Shown here piece by piece: positions 22,953 to 35,009 of a stretch of 64,000 nt of DNA. How positions within the stretch are numbered: position 1 is the first letter of the stretch; every line of letters starts with the position of its first letter. This DNA is from Adiantum capillus-veneris. Taxonomy: Eukaryota; Streptophyta; Polypodiopsida; Polypodiales; Pteridaceae. The stretch is taken from contig CM043965.1 of assembly GCA_014529385.2 (NCBI GenBank), positions 63,798,433-63,862,432 on the forward strand. Direction: 5' to 3'. The position numbers were made by a program, and so were the translations under genes. The notes beneath the pieces are model-generated. The model ran no database searches and was not told where the DNA came from. It saw only the letters and a list, made by a program, of their open reading frames with translations.

Positions 22953-23499
22953 CCAATTATTAAAAAATTAATTTTAATTTGTATTTCAAAAATTATTTAA
23001 TATTACTAATAACTACTACGATTAATATAAAATTATCTTAACTCTTCAAAACACAATTAAACACTTTTACTATCATCTTTTCAATCTAGTGCTTATCTTT
23101 TCAACTCTACTATCATGTCATGAACTATAGTGTTCCCTTCTTTCCAAAGAGCTTTACCAATGGGAAGATTATTTTTGGGGTTAAATATCTGCCAGAGCAT
23201 GTTGCACCACAAACATTTATTGCTCTACATGCAATTGTTGGTTGGGAGTGAAGAGTTGACAGTGCCAATGAACAAGCGATTACTTGGGAGAGGAGTTTTA
23301 TGTTGTGGGAAAATCTTTCTCTACAAAGTTTGTGGTGCTAGTCCAAGATGTCACATTCTCATAGTGGCACGACTGCTCCCTTGGTGGATGTTCCCTATAT
23401 AGACCTTACTAGTCCAAGCAAGGAACAACTCTTTGGAGAGCAAGCATTGTAAAACTCTACCGAGGTAAAGAGTACAAATAGTATTTTGTCATTTTTTAA

Positions 23500-24222
23500 T
23501 GCAATGATGAAGTCCAACACCTTGATGAAGCTTCTTTCAAAGATAGTGGAAATCAAACAAGTGTCAAAAATACCAAGGTGTACAATGGTAACATGGTGTT
23601 TGAGTTTCCACCGACCCTAGGAAAGATTCATCCAATGGATGCTATGGAACATAAGTATGATCCACACCATTGGACCAAACTGCAAACCTCGAACATCGCA
23701 TTTCTTGGAGCGTGTTGCAAAAGTCAGTGTGCAGGTGCGCTAAAGTGTCTCAATGAAAGTTGTTCCAAATTGGTTAAGTTTGGGAATTCAAACACAACGT
23801 ATTTCAATAGCAGTATGCTAGAATTACCTTTCATGGGCGAGTTTTGCGATGGACTTGGTGGCAAGCTTACTTGCCACCGTTGCGGTCAACCACCCATTTG
23901 TTTGCGTACATGTGATTGCTTCGTTTATTATGTCATGCCAAGGGATGAAAACATGAGCAGATTGATGGTACATCAAGGAACTCACCAACATGACATGTGG
24001 GATGGTTCATTGAAAGGGCTCACTGATAAAACCAAAGAAATGGTTGCACGAGTTCTCAGTGTGGATAGACATGCATGCGCAAGAAAGGTACAAATGTGTG
24101 TGGCAAAGGAAATTGTAACAATAACTTTGATGCAAGAGGGGGACTTTAGCCATGTACCTGGTGAGCAAGAATTTCTAAATGTTGTTGAGGCGATGGGTCC
24201 CTTAGTAGAGGACAATTGGTGA
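23500..24222 (+). pseudogene. Zinc-finger-like protein of the Mutator-like element
   Basis: The frame from 23500 reads through ATG 23578 to TGA at 24220. Cys/His arrangement: CCKSQCAGALKCLNESC, then LTCHRCGQPPICLRTCDC, then HQGTHQHDMW. The Cys series followed by HxGxHxH resembles GCM/WRKY-like DNA-binding fingers found at the N-terminus of some Mutator-like transposases. This is the best-preserved frame of the element (at least 214 residues, no stop). An intact host gene derived from a transposon is possible but not shown. Confidence 0.5.
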
Positions 24223-24279
24223 GGATGCTTACTTGTTTCTCTTGCTTGTGCATATTATTTCAAAGTAAATGAACTCTGA

Positions 24280-25742
24280 AATACAGGTTTTGAAGGTCTA
24301 TGACTGCAGAAAGAAATGGGCCAACAAAGAAGATATTTGGTGTGGACTTTGTGCTACGGTTAAAAAGAGATTGCATATATAATTTTTTCCATAGAAGCAA
24401 GTTTCCCGTGCAAGGAGCAGAAGGGGAGCGGTGCTTTGTGTTCAAAATGTCTACAATTGGTCATGCATCTAGATTGGATTTGGTTAATCGAATGCGATGA
24501 AGTGGACCTAGAGATCTTTAACACCCTTGGGTGCAGTTTGATCACACTCACCGAGCGGCGGATTGCGTGACTATGGCATGCCACATTTATGATCCAAGGT
24601 TTTTTGTCTTAGGAACATATTTCTGAAGTTTGGCATATCCTAAGAAACAACCAAAAACATGTTTACTAATGTGCATGTCTTATATTGTAGCATGCAAGAT
24701 CTCCTCCATTGTTGCAACTCGTGAGATGAAAGAGGAAGACATGGAAGCACAAATTATTTTTTGCCAGTGCATAAATGAAGTTATGGAGGGTCATGGATGC
24801 GAGAGAGCGAATTTCCATGGATTCATGGTTGACGAAGCTTAAGCCAGCTGAAATGCAGCTCGCTCCATTTTCAATGGTGGTAAAGACAATGTTCTACAAC
24901 ATCGAGAGCGATCTTGCCTTTTTCATTGGAAAAAAAGCATGGTGGCACACACCACAAAGTGCATTGTCTCTTCATCTCAACAAACTCACAAAGACATGTG
25001 CGAAAAGTGGCATGTAGCCCCATCTAAAGAGGCAGCTGCAGCGGAGTCTCGTCTCCTTTGACAATGGTGGTGAAATAGAAATTGCATTAATAAAAACATC
25101 TTTGCAATGTACTCTTGGTTGACTTGGTGGGAGGTGCGTATTTCACATAGGGGGAGTATCATGGCAGCAATAGAGAGAAGTGTTGATGGGGCAAACACTC
25201 CAAGAATGAACTTGGCCAAGAGCAAGCATGGTAGCTAGCTTGTAGGCGAGGGGTTCAAAAAAAAATCTCATTGTTTGATGCATGTACTTCAAATATGGAA
25301 AATGCAATACTACAAAGCACAAAGGAAGTTTCTTATTCTCAAAGGTAAACATATTGGAAAGGGTACTTCACTAGAGAGACTCAAGGAAAGAGTTTCCTCA
25401 AGTCCAACACAAGTGATAAGAGTACTAAATGAGGCCACATCTGGAACACCCATGTATAAGACTCGAAAAACTCTTGAAGGAGACAAACAAACCGTTCGGA
25501 AAAAGCGAGGGCCATCGATTGTGATTGATGTTGAGGATGAATCAACACATAGACCAGAGTACAATTCAAAAACACGTGACCGCACAACACACGAAAGGCC
25601 AAGGAAGACCATTTTCACGGAAGATTCAAGGATAAAGATGGGAGTGATAATTCCAAAGAGAAGACGAAGTTTTGTGTTTTGGAAAAAAAGGTCAATGAAG
25701 CTATATTGGCAATCAGAAGAACCCCTCTCAGCAGTTGTGTGA
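24280..25742 (+). pseudogene. Mutator-like transposase core and C-terminal remnants
   Basis: Reads FGVDFVLRLKRDCIYNFFHR, VFKMSTIGHASRLDLVNRM, then in shifted frames MKEEDMEAQIIFCQCINEVM, ANFHGFMVDEA (possible catalytic Asp), RERSCLFHW, and later WLTWWEVRISHRGSIMAAIE and TPRMNLAKSKHGS. A basic tail (KTRKTLEGDKQTVRKKRG) follows. At least four stops and several frame changes. The order matches Mutator-like transposases as I remember them. Confidence 0.5.
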
Positions 25743-26133
25743 CATGCAGTGGCACCCCCAGCGGTGGAAAGAGATGTGGACAAAATATAGTGTCATGTAG
25801 TAAAGCGACTCCTGCACCATCCTTTGAGGGGTATAGAAAACATCCAAATGGGCTTCTCAGACAGTGGTTGTGGTTCTATCCAGACATGTTATTCATTGCT
25901 ATGTGGTGGATCATAATATAGAACCAAGGCTCGCTCCTCCTCCAACAAGTTGGCCGGTTGATCTAAGAAAAAATCTCACCATTGAAGAAGTTGAGGTACT
26001 GCTTGAAGGAGGATTTCAAGTGGAGAAAACTGGAGAAGATCAAGAGAGTGCAAAAATGATGCGAACTCCTCCCAGGGGTGGAGGTGCTTCCTCTTTAGCT
26101 TCAACAAATCAGGTAGCAATGGTTCAATACTAA

Positions 26134-26670
26134 GAAATGACATAAGAGTCAAATTTTGGACTTCCATTTTACGGGAGGCGGCTAAGAAAATTGGTCTCGC
26201 TCTTTGTTTAAAGGCTTAGCTGATTGAAGAGAAGTGCATTGAACATAAAGCACATGAAGTCTTTAAGGTTGAGCATCACGCAGCAGACAGACATATGGGG
26301 GTGTATGAGGTGCACACATCAAGGATGAACCTACTACACATACCCTGATTTCACTGACAGGGAGGCCAATAAATAATCTTCCTTGCAAGCACTTATAATT
26401 CATTCTCTTGAAAGTTCTTGGATTGAGACAAAATGAAAACATGTTCATACATCAATTTGTGCTAAGCAAAGTACATGTCTACAATGTTCTTAGCTGTGAG
26501 CACACATATCCAAACATAGAGTAAAGCCCCATGACTGTATAATTTTCTGAATTCATGTATTGTACCTGTTGACATGGATTGGGTGGTCCTTTGGCAAAGA
26601 TGTTTTGGATTATGTTGGTTTATAAATAGTTTTGTCTCTTGTTGTAAATTGATTTAGGTGTATATTGCTC
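26134..26670. other. No gene recognised
   Basis: AT-rich sequence with short frames only; nothing identifiable. Confidence 0.5.
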
Positions 26671-26673
26671 CTT

Positions 26674-26682
26674 GTCTCTCTC

Positions 26683-26761
<79 letters not shown>
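26674..26761. repeat. Compound (TC)n(AC)n microsatellite
   Basis: TC tract to 26720 passes directly into about 21 CA units. Confidence 0.95.
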
Positions 26762-26766
<5 letters not shown>

Positions 26767-26844
26767 CGATAGGGTATGAGGCTGTTGAGGTGTCACATCA
26801 ATAAGAAAGTAATGATTTATAAATCTTCACTGTTTGAAAAAAAT

Positions 26845-26845
<1 letters not shown>

Positions 26846-26934
<89 letters not shown>

Positions 26935-26999
26935 AAAAATAGGAGCAAAAGCGATGGTGATGAAAATTTGGGATTGAGGTTTGTTTGCCGAGGGAACAA

Positions 27000-27087
<88 letters not shown>
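26846..27087. repeat. Two long (GA)n tracts
   Basis: (GA)43 at 26846-26932 and (GA)42 at 27003-27087, separated by 70 bp of unique sequence. Confidence 0.95.
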
Positions 27088-27090
<3 letters not shown>

Positions 27091-27333
27091 AAGTTGAGAA
27101 GAGAGAAAAGGAATCTTTTTGGAATCTTCTCGTCAGATTCCAAAGAAGCGCTCACTGAAAAATGCTGGCCAAAAAATATTCACGAGCTATTTGATAGTTG
27201 GCCTTCTTTTATTCTTACATTCCATTGATGACACCTTACTCCAATTTAGAGAAACAATGATTCAAACTATAGAACCGAGGAAGGACTCTATCCTTCACGA
27301 ATGTGGATATAAAGGTCCTACACATCACAAGTC

Positions 27334-27700
27334 AGGTCAATAACATTAAGGTTATAATGAAAGATAAATATTATTTCACTAAACTAAATTCTCAACATAT
27401 CTATGCTCTGTAACCGATGCCTTTTTCCATGTTTAAGAGATAAGGCCACCTTCCATAAATCCAATCCAGGTCAATAACCCAAAGGCTAAGATGAGAGATA
27501 AACCCTATTTCACTAGACCCTTACGATTATACATGTAAGGGTCCTACACCATAAGCAAGGTCGATAACCCAAAGGTTATGATAATAGCTAAATCCTATTT
27601 CACTAAACTAAAATCTAAACATATTTAGGATCTATAAGAGATTTCTTTTTCCCATGTTTAAGAGGCAAGGCCACTATCCATAAAATCTTAGATATTGTAG
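27334..27700. repeat. Three diverged tandem modules
   Basis: Modules beginning GGTCAATAAC/GGTCGATAAC at about 27336, 27470 and 27567 share AAAGGTTATGATAA-like and ATTTCACTA segments; two also share TTTCCATGTTTAAGAG. Probably a minisatellite within the LTR. Confidence 0.75.
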
Positions 27701-28470
27701 GAGACTTATCCTTAACCAACATCTAGGCTTGTGGAAAGTACCAACTAATCGGGTCCATCCATCCATGGACATAGTTCCAATTGGATACTAGTCTCCTACT
27801 TTCCACGTCACAATCACTCATTACTCTTGTTTTATAACTACTAACACATTGGTTTATGTATACAATCAGGGCTCCTTTATTAATTTCAGCCATGGTTTCA
27901 TTCATACAACCCTTCAAGCAACCTAAAAATTCTTTTTCAAACAAGGTGCTGGTAGTGCCAAAATGATGTGCTCTTGTTGCCACGTTGAAATTTTTTCATT
28001 GAGTTCTCTTGCTATCTATCTTTTGTGCTCGGCCTCTATCCCTTTATATAAGCTTCCGAGGTGTGGTATTTTTGGTGCATGCCTTTTGGCTCTCTGCCAT
28101 GCATATCGCTATTTTTGGCTACTCGTCTTTCGTATCAGAGGTTTTTGTGCAGTCAACTTTGGATGTTCTTTGGCTTTAGCTATGATTTCATACCAGCTAC
28201 TCTTTTGGAGTATTTCTCTCCACGTTACCTAAGGACCACAAAATTATTCAACACCCACTTTTCTAAAAGTAGGGGCTTCCAGAACCTTCGATTGTCTCTG
28301 AGTTCTAAAAAAAAAGAATTAACATAACTTCTATATATAATGTTCAATTTCAGAACTCGAATTGTTTTGGACAAAGCCCTAGTTATTATAATACTTGAAA
28401 ATGCTCCTAAACATTAAAAGAAATCTTGAATGGATGAAAAATCTATTGAAATAAATGCAAGTACATCACA
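27334..28470 (-). repeat. Probable 3' LTR of the decayed minus-strand Gypsy element
   Basis: On the minus strand, a purine tract AATTTGGGGAGTC (28471-28483) is followed by TGTGATGTACTTGC, the expected LTR start at 28470. A minus-strand TATA-like AGCTTATATAAAGGG lies at about 28040-28054. The left limit is uncertain; no partner LTR is seen. Confidence 0.55.
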
Positions 28471-28641
28471 GACTCCCCAAATTAGGGATTCAAGATATCC
28501 TCGTCTTGAAAAGAAGCGAGGGTAGTCCTTCCCTAAGGTGGCTTCATCTTCCCACATTACACCTTCTTCATAATATTCTTGCCGCTTGATAAGGTGTTCT
28601 CTTAGAATTCTACTCTGAAGGATTTTCTCTCTAGATTTCAA
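28414..28641 (-). pseudogene. Chromodomain-like C-terminus of the decayed Gypsy element
   Basis: KSREKILQSRILREHLIKRQ then YYEEGVMWEDEATLG follows the chromodomain pattern (basic strand, W-E-D-E). A purine tract and LTR start overlap its end. Confidence 0.55.
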
Positions 28642-28798
28642 AACCCTAAAGGTTAGATCTCCAAGATGTTTTGGGTTGGTATGAAAATTCTTGCCACTAG
28701 ATAAGGTGTTCTCTTAGAATTCTATTCTGAAGGATTTTCTCTTTAGATTTCAAAACCCTAAAGGTTATATCTCCAATATGTTTTGGGTTGGTATGAAA
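28575..28798. repeat. 112-bp tandem duplication in the chromodomain region
   Basis: ATTCTTGCC.. starts at 28575 and again at 28687; both copies run to GGTTGGTATGAAAAT with few mismatches. Confidence 0.9.
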
Positions 28799-28852
28799 AT
28801 TTGTTCATCATCAAGGAGCCGTTCATCACCAAGAATATAAAATTCAATATGC

Positions 28853-29338
28853 TTACATGGAATACACTTGAACATCCTTTTTGATGGCCTTAGTTTGGTT
28901 TTCCATCTCTTCAAGCATCCTTTTAAAATCTTCAACTCTTATAGTAGGATCTAAAAAGTAGAGTGGAGAAAGAAATTCTAACCATATAGGACACAATGAA
29001 GAGTGCATTGTCAGCATACTCCACAAGAGGTAGAAATTGAATCCATTTCTTAGGATCCCTGCTACAATTAGCTTTGAGAATATCTTCAATGACTTGATTA
29101 ACCCATTTCATTTGCCATGTGATTGGAGATGGTAGGCAATACTAAAGTTCAACTGTATTCCAATTGCCTTAAAGAGAAAAAAATTAAAGTGAACTTCTTG
29201 TAGACTTCCGCATAGTATTGAGGGTCTTTGCATAACTTGGGTGTCCAAAGGCAGGAATATCATGGGCTTTGACCAAAATAGCCTTCCTATCTTTTGGTAC
29301 ACATAACCTATATCCATAATAGAGACAATGATCATCAT
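28853..29338 (-). pseudogene. Integrase remnant of the decayed Gypsy element
   Basis: FLPLDTQVMQRPSILCGSLQ, then GIQLNFSIAYHLQSHGK, where intact relatives have FHPQSDGQTE; the catalytic Glu region is eroded and a stop follows. A conserved loop WNAV-like region is replaced by KIFSKLIVAGILRNGFNF. Confidence 0.65.
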
Positions 29339-29578
29339 GATGAAAGTGTTGCTTTAATGGTATATTCTTTGATTCTATAATTGAACAAGCGTAAGTTTCC
29401 TTTGATACTCTAGATCTAATAATTTAGATTTCTTGATCCTTTCTATTATAGCATTATTGGGTATAGATATAACACTCCAAAAGGTTTTTCCACTGAGTGA
29501 ATCTAAAATTGATCTTTCCTTTCTTGAGCAATAGATAATGTCAAAGTCATGTTCTTATAAAAGCTCTAACCAACATCT

Positions 29579-29893
29579 TTATCGCATATTCAAGGTTGGT
29601 TGTGTAAAGATCCAATTTAAGCTCTTATGGTTGGTTATAAGCGGGAATTTTCTTTCAAATGAGTAATTCCTCCATAGATTTAGAGTGTGAATAACTGCCA
29701 ACAGATCATGAGATGGGGTAGTTCTTTTCACGAATCTTAAGCTTACGTGAGGTGAAAGTACTAGTCTGCCTTCTTGAACTAATAATCCTCCAATTTCTAG
29801 ACAACTGGCATCAGTGATGATATCAAAGGTTTTGTTGAAATCCAACAACTTTAGAGAAGGCATAGTGGGTGACTTACTGCTTAAGTTTATCAA
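29579..29893 (-). pseudogene. RNase H remnant of the decayed Gypsy element
   Basis: KLLDFNKTFDIITDASCLEI, GGLLVQEGRLV, HDLLAVIHTLNLWRNYSF and NHKSLNWIFTQPTLNMR follow the Gypsy RNase H pattern closely; the first catalytic Asp (TDAS) is kept. Confidence 0.88.
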
Positions 29894-29993
29894 ACCTCTC
29901 TTGCTCTTGTAGTTCCCAATTGATTTTCACCCCTTTCTTGAAAAGGTCAGTCAAGGGCAAAGCGATCATAACATAGTCCTTTATAAAGGCTTT

Positions 29994-30290
29994 CTACCAG
30001 CCAGTGATCCCCAAAAATCCATTAACCTCATACACATTGGATGATTGGGGCCATTCAACATTTTCTTGAACTTTTTCAGCATCCATTGAGATGCCTTCTT
30101 GAGAGAAAATAAATACCAAGTATTTGATCTTTAAAGACAAGAATATACAATTTCTCATCTTAGCATATAGATTGTGTTGTGGAAGAAGGTCTATCACCTT
30201 CCTCAGGTGGAATCCATGTTCTTCCTTTGTCTTTTAAGTAGAATTTCATCAAAGAAGATAACAACAAAATCATTTAGGTAAGGTCTACAG
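29994..30290 (-). pseudogene. Reverse transcriptase remnant of the decayed Gypsy element
   Basis: VVIFFDEIL at 30241-30265 stands where FFDDIL is expected, so the second catalytic Asp is now Glu. Thumb sequence follows (HNLYAKMRNCIFLSLKIKYL, SQEGISMDAEKVQENVEWPQ, VNGFLGITGW), then a stop. Confidence 0.85.
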
Positions 30291-31005
30291 TTATCATGCA
30301 TCAATCTATTGAATGTAGTTAATGCATTAATCAAACTAAATGAAATTACTATAATATCAAAATGACCATAGTCTCTTTGGGATTTTTGATTCCTTTGTTC
30401 TTATTTGGTAGTAACTCGATCTTAAATCTATTTTTGAGATTATCTTAGATCCCTGCAATTTGTCCATCAATTCATAAATTAGAGGTATTTCTGAGATGAT
30501 CTTAGATTGCTGCAATTTGTCCAATTAGTGGTATGTGGTAGTTTTTCTTATTGGTTACTTGGTTTAGCCCCTTTAGTCAATGCAAAGTGAAAGAACTCTC
30601 TTCTTTTGAAAGAGTACATGTGCTCCCAAACTTGATTTTCTTGTTCTAACAAATCCTTGCTCTAAAAGTTGATGAAGTAGCTCCTTCAATTTGATGGCCT
30701 CTAGTAGTGCCATTTTATGAGTCTCCTTTGATATAGGTTCATTTTCAAGAATAATTCCTATCTTGTGGTAAAATTTGTGATCAAGAGGAACGGTGGTGAG
30801 ATCTTTGGAAAGACATCAACATACTCATTAAGCTATAAAAGTTTTAAATCCCTTGAGTCTAGATCAAATGCTCAAATACATGTTTTCCAACTCTCATAAC
30901 CTTCAGAAGGTGGTTTTCTATAACTAGTTCTATCCTTGGAATCTCATTCTTCCCTTGCATTTTGACATGTTTTTCTAATTGTTGATCTCTAAAGGCCAAA
31001 CTTTC

Positions 31006-31280
31006 TTAGCCGGAGTGGTTGCTAGCTTGATTCCTAGATAGCCAATCCATTTCAAGATTCCTATTGTACATCCCAACTAGAAGGAATTTAAAGATAGCTG
31101 AGGTAGAGTATCCCTCTATTTCAAAATCAAGGCTTCCCATAGAATGTCGAGATACCACAATTTTGCCTTTAGTCAATTCTATTTTCATAGGTCAAGCTAG
31201 TTCTTGATTCAAGTTTTGCAAGCATTTTGGAGATACAAAGGAATAAGTACTACCATAATTGAAACCTTTACCTCAGCATT
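31006..31280 (-). pseudogene. Protease remnant of the decayed Gypsy element
   Basis: NYGSTYSFVSPKCLQNLNQE stands where D-S-G-x-T is expected, so the catalytic Asp is lost. MKIELTKGKIVV, EIEGYSTSAIFKFLLVGMYN and MDWLSRNQAS follow the protease pattern. Confidence 0.75.
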
Positions 31281-31539
31281 TGGTGGCAATTGTTTAATAG
31301 AGAAAATTGTTGTAGTGCTCCAAGATTGTCAATAGCTACATAAATAATTTCTCTCTCTTCTCTCTTATGGCTGCATGTGCATGCGCATTCCTTCCTTGAC
31401 CTCTTCCAAAGTCTTTAGTTTCTCTTGCTTGCTCTCTACCTCATCCACCATTTTGCTTACCATTATCTATGACAGGATGGTATCTTTGATTTCCCTTAGT
31501 TATTGCTACTGCTCTATTAGTTAAACATTGATATCCCAG

Positions 31540-31660
31540 TGTGGTAATGTTCCAAATCCCTACATTCAAAGCATTGAACATCTAAGCGTGGAGGATTTTG
31601 GGCATAAGTGGCATAAGCTCTCTGTTGTTGTCTATCATTATGGAATTTTCTTCATTGCCT
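31540..31660 (-). pseudogene. Gag C-terminus with eroded zinc knuckle
   Basis: RQQQRAYATYAQNPPRLDVQ then CFECRDLEHYHTG: the first Cys pair and His are present, the final Cys is gone. Confidence 0.65.
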
Positions 31661-31776
31661 GCACCTTTAAAGCTCTCATTCTATACAAATCTCCTTTTAG
31701 TCTCTTGCTCCTTTATCAAGGGCTTAGATCATAGTAAAGAATCTTCTACAATGGTTAGTTTCATGGCTTCTAGTCA

Positions 31777-31890
31777 TGTCATAAAATCTAATATCTAACT
31801 TTCCCAAATGATTTTCTTATATTAAACTGGCCATTTAAAATGGAAAGATAAAGGGAGCAAGAGTCAGAATATTGATATGTGCTACTAGAA
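31777..31890 (+). repeat. LTR terminus related to the nested Gypsy LTR
   Basis: TGTCATAA.. at 31777 matches the first 65-115 bp of the 10284 LTR (about 80%), including AAATGATTTTCT, TTAAACTG and AGAATATTG, then diverges. A TATA-like CCCTATATAGG lies at about 32050. No matching LTR end or primer site was found. Confidence 0.65.
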
Positions 31891-32159
31891 TTATCTCAAT
31901 AAGGGACCAAGAGGAGAGATATTCTATCAAAGAGCAATGTGAACTCAATGAAGCTTTAAATGGCCTTAGGATAAGATTCATTAAGCCTCCAGAGGGTAGT
32001 ACTAGTCTAAGACTGAGGGGACTAGAGCATGTCACTTTCCACCCTAACCATGCCCTATATAGGCCTTGGCTTATTAAATATAGGGACCCCCTGTATTGCA
32101 TATTCATCTTGGCCCTTGGCCCGTTGCCCAATCTTACCCTTGGTATTCCATTAATCCCC

Positions 32160-33862
32160 CCTTGAAGAAGCATTTTTGTCCTAAAAAAAAAAAGTGGTTC
32201 TATATTCCTAAGAAGACTAATGTTTTCCATAGTGGCATCCTTCATGGATCCAATTTCTCGTTTGATCGGAACACGGTTCAATCAATAGTTTTGAAAAGAA
32301 ACTAAATACTTTCTACTGTAATCATTTGACAGCCTTGCTGAAATGTTTGAACCATAATAGAATGTGAAATGTAAGTCCCTTCTAGGTACAAACAATGAAA
32401 CATTTTCATTAACAACACATAGCCTTGCTATATGTATAAAAAACCATCCGTTAATGTGTTTTAGCAGCACTTGTAACCTTAACAAGTCGTACTAAGTATC
32501 CAAAAAAATTTGGCCACTGAAATTATTCTTGATACCACGTGCTCAAAATGGTCTATAAAATGGATTTGACTAGCACTTAGGGACTTTGTCACGACACATA
32601 ATTGAAATAGTAGGTGCCAGTGTCAGTCTTAGAGACTCATATTCTCCACATGTGGAATATGTCTCAATTAAGGATGTATGAGAAAAGAAAATCTTTCAAA
32701 TACAAGATGTACTGGTGTGTGGAGATAACTGCAAACACTCTACGATGAGAGTGAGAGGGACCCTCATCAACCTTGCTCCACACTGGCTAAACTGAACTCC
32801 TTGAGTTCCTAGACCATGTTGTATCGCATGTGACAACATTTGCAAAAGGAAACCATACATATAGGCCCATAATTGCATAATGCAGGAATGTATGTTGGAC
32901 ACTATGACCCCAAAATACTTTGCTCCTACATGACCTTGCCATGTCTCTTAAAGAGCAAAATGGATGAAAACATAGAAGTTTATGCATCTTATTTGGAAAT
33001 GTAAACAAAAACATATTCGAAAAAGAAACAAAACCAAATCAAATGTGTACCTAGAGGTTGAACATAGTGTTCATTTACTCGTAGTCAAATGTATCTACCC
33101 AAATTTCCCGCATGCAAAGGCCTAGGAACACTAATTGAAATTTAAGTAAAATCAAGTAGTAGTGCCAGGGTAACCCTATGTGTTGCCCTTGCAATCCAAA
33201 CCCCTTGGTTAAAATCTACATTGTCAAACCCCTTGGTTAGAACATGTAGGGAAACTTCTCAACTAGCAGCCAATAGTAATTGAAGTCAACTTTGGAAGTT
33301 GATCTTGTCCACTACCCCTTGGCAGCTTGTGGACTTCTTTCCTTGAAAGTGCAAGTGTGAAGGTTCCAAGAATTGACCATCAACACTTAGTAAGTGATTT
33401 AGTAATCATGAGCTGGGTCTTACCCTAAAACAGTGCTCATATAGACACTCTTAATGCTATAGACAACATAGGATATCCACTCAAGTTGGAATTGTATTCA
33501 CAACTAGATCTTTGCTAGACCTAAAAGTCCATAATCTTGGGTTTTTGGGAATAATCGTACTGTCTCAAATGCTTGCTTCATCTATACACCTTGGTAGAGA
33601 TAATCCTTTTTGAGTTTAAGACTCTTGCTTGTCCATTAGAGTTGATTGGTACTCAATTGGATAAAATTGTTCGATCTTGAAAATAATCACTCATGGATTA
33701 CAAACAGATGGCTATTAGCCATTCCAAAATAGATGACTCTTAGCCCTTCGAAATAGATGGCTCAAAGCCCTTCCTACTACCATGTCAACATAGAAAGACT
33801 TTATTAAAATCATGCCTAATTTCACTTTTTTCGCAAAGAATTAGGGGGGGGGGGGGGGGGGG

Positions 33863-33915
<53 letters not shown>

Positions 33916-35009
33916 GGACTGAGGAAAATTTCTGATTCTATTGTGTTGTATGCCCTTATGCAGACAATGGTTGTGTCATAACTTATCCTAAGCTATTGTT
34001 CTTGTACAATGCTCTCGTAGAGAGAGGTAACATAAGTCACATCTTGACCCACCTACCTTCAATGTGGTCAAGACTGTACCAAGGTGACTTAACTATGGCA
34101 CTTTGCTTGTAAATAAACATAATTATAATTTTTTTAAAGACATCAATAACTTATTTTGTCCTTGAAATATTAGCGATTGTTATAGGGGAAGCGTAAACAA
34201 TAGTGAGATGGATTTAGTCTACCTCATTAGCATGTCATTAACGCAGAGGTTTAAACCCTTGGTGATAACGATGGCCCCTACAAAGTGAGTCGATACCCAA
34301 AGTGCCTTGCACAAGCGGACATGGATACATCACAATTTGTTGTTGTTATATGTAAATTGTGAGATTATGTCTTCACTTTGCCAAATTCATACAACTGTGT
34401 GCCAATGATGTTGATTCAAAGTCAACGGCATGATCTTGGCACGAGTTAGAAGCCTTGCTTCTCATGAATGCTCTTAAAGCACTTTTCTTTGTATAGTAGG
34501 CAATCCTTGCCAACTTAAAAGTTAAAATTTCAGAAAACAAGAAACTTGAAATTGTCTAACCTGGTTGCTCTGCTCTAGTTAATTGTCTTGAGTTTTCGAT
34601 ATAAAGACTTTCTTGAATCTGGCTCGTAGGCTATATCCATATCTGTTGCATGAGAGAGAGTTGTCATATGCACCATATACTTTGTCTTGGCACATATGAA
34701 ATAACTTGCAAACGCTTGCCAAGTCCCCTCCGTATGCTCATAGCATATTCCAAACGTGGGAAGTCTTGTGCTTGCATGATACATTGCAATAGCCCCACTT
34801 TGGATGCTACCAATGCTCATAGCTACAAATACTCTTGCTCATAGACAAATTTCATAGCAAAACAAAGTCGACCTTCTCGATAATTCACGAAAAAATGGCC
34901 TTGTCTAATTGTAGATCTTATGGAGAAGGAGAACAATTCTTGCAAGTTATGCATCTCGTACCTACTTGGCTTGATGACTATTATCTAGACATTTATTGCA
35001 TATCCTAGC
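32160..35009. other. No gene recognised
   Basis: AT-rich, short frames only. The one notable feature is a poly-G/(GA)n tract at 33844-33913. Confidence 0.5.
33844..33913. repeat. Poly-G followed by (GA)n
   Basis: About 22 G followed directly by about 24 GA units. Confidence 0.95.

Larger units (their letters stand above)
23130..26133 (+). mobile_element. Decayed Mutator-like DNA transposon (probable)
   Basis: Several plus-strand coding remnants in family order: a zinc-finger-like N-terminal protein (23500-24222), a transposase-core-like segment (24280-25020) and a C-terminal segment (25090-25742). A later block reads RLAPPPTSWPVDLRKNLTIE. No terminal inverted repeats were found by eye. Assignment rests on remembered similarity to Mutator-like proteins of seedless plants and needs a profile search. 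Confidence 0.5.
28414..31776 (-). mobile_element. Strongly decayed chromovirus-like Gypsy element, minus strand
   Basis: Pieces in Gypsy order on the minus strand: zinc knuckle and protease (31.0-31.8 kb), RT (30.0-30.3 kb), RNase H (29.58-29.89 kb), integrase (28.85-29.34 kb), chromodomain-like end (28.41-28.64 kb). It is far more eroded than the nested Gypsy at 10-19 kb. The gag side is cut at 31776, where an unrelated plus-strand LTR end begins. Confidence 0.85.
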
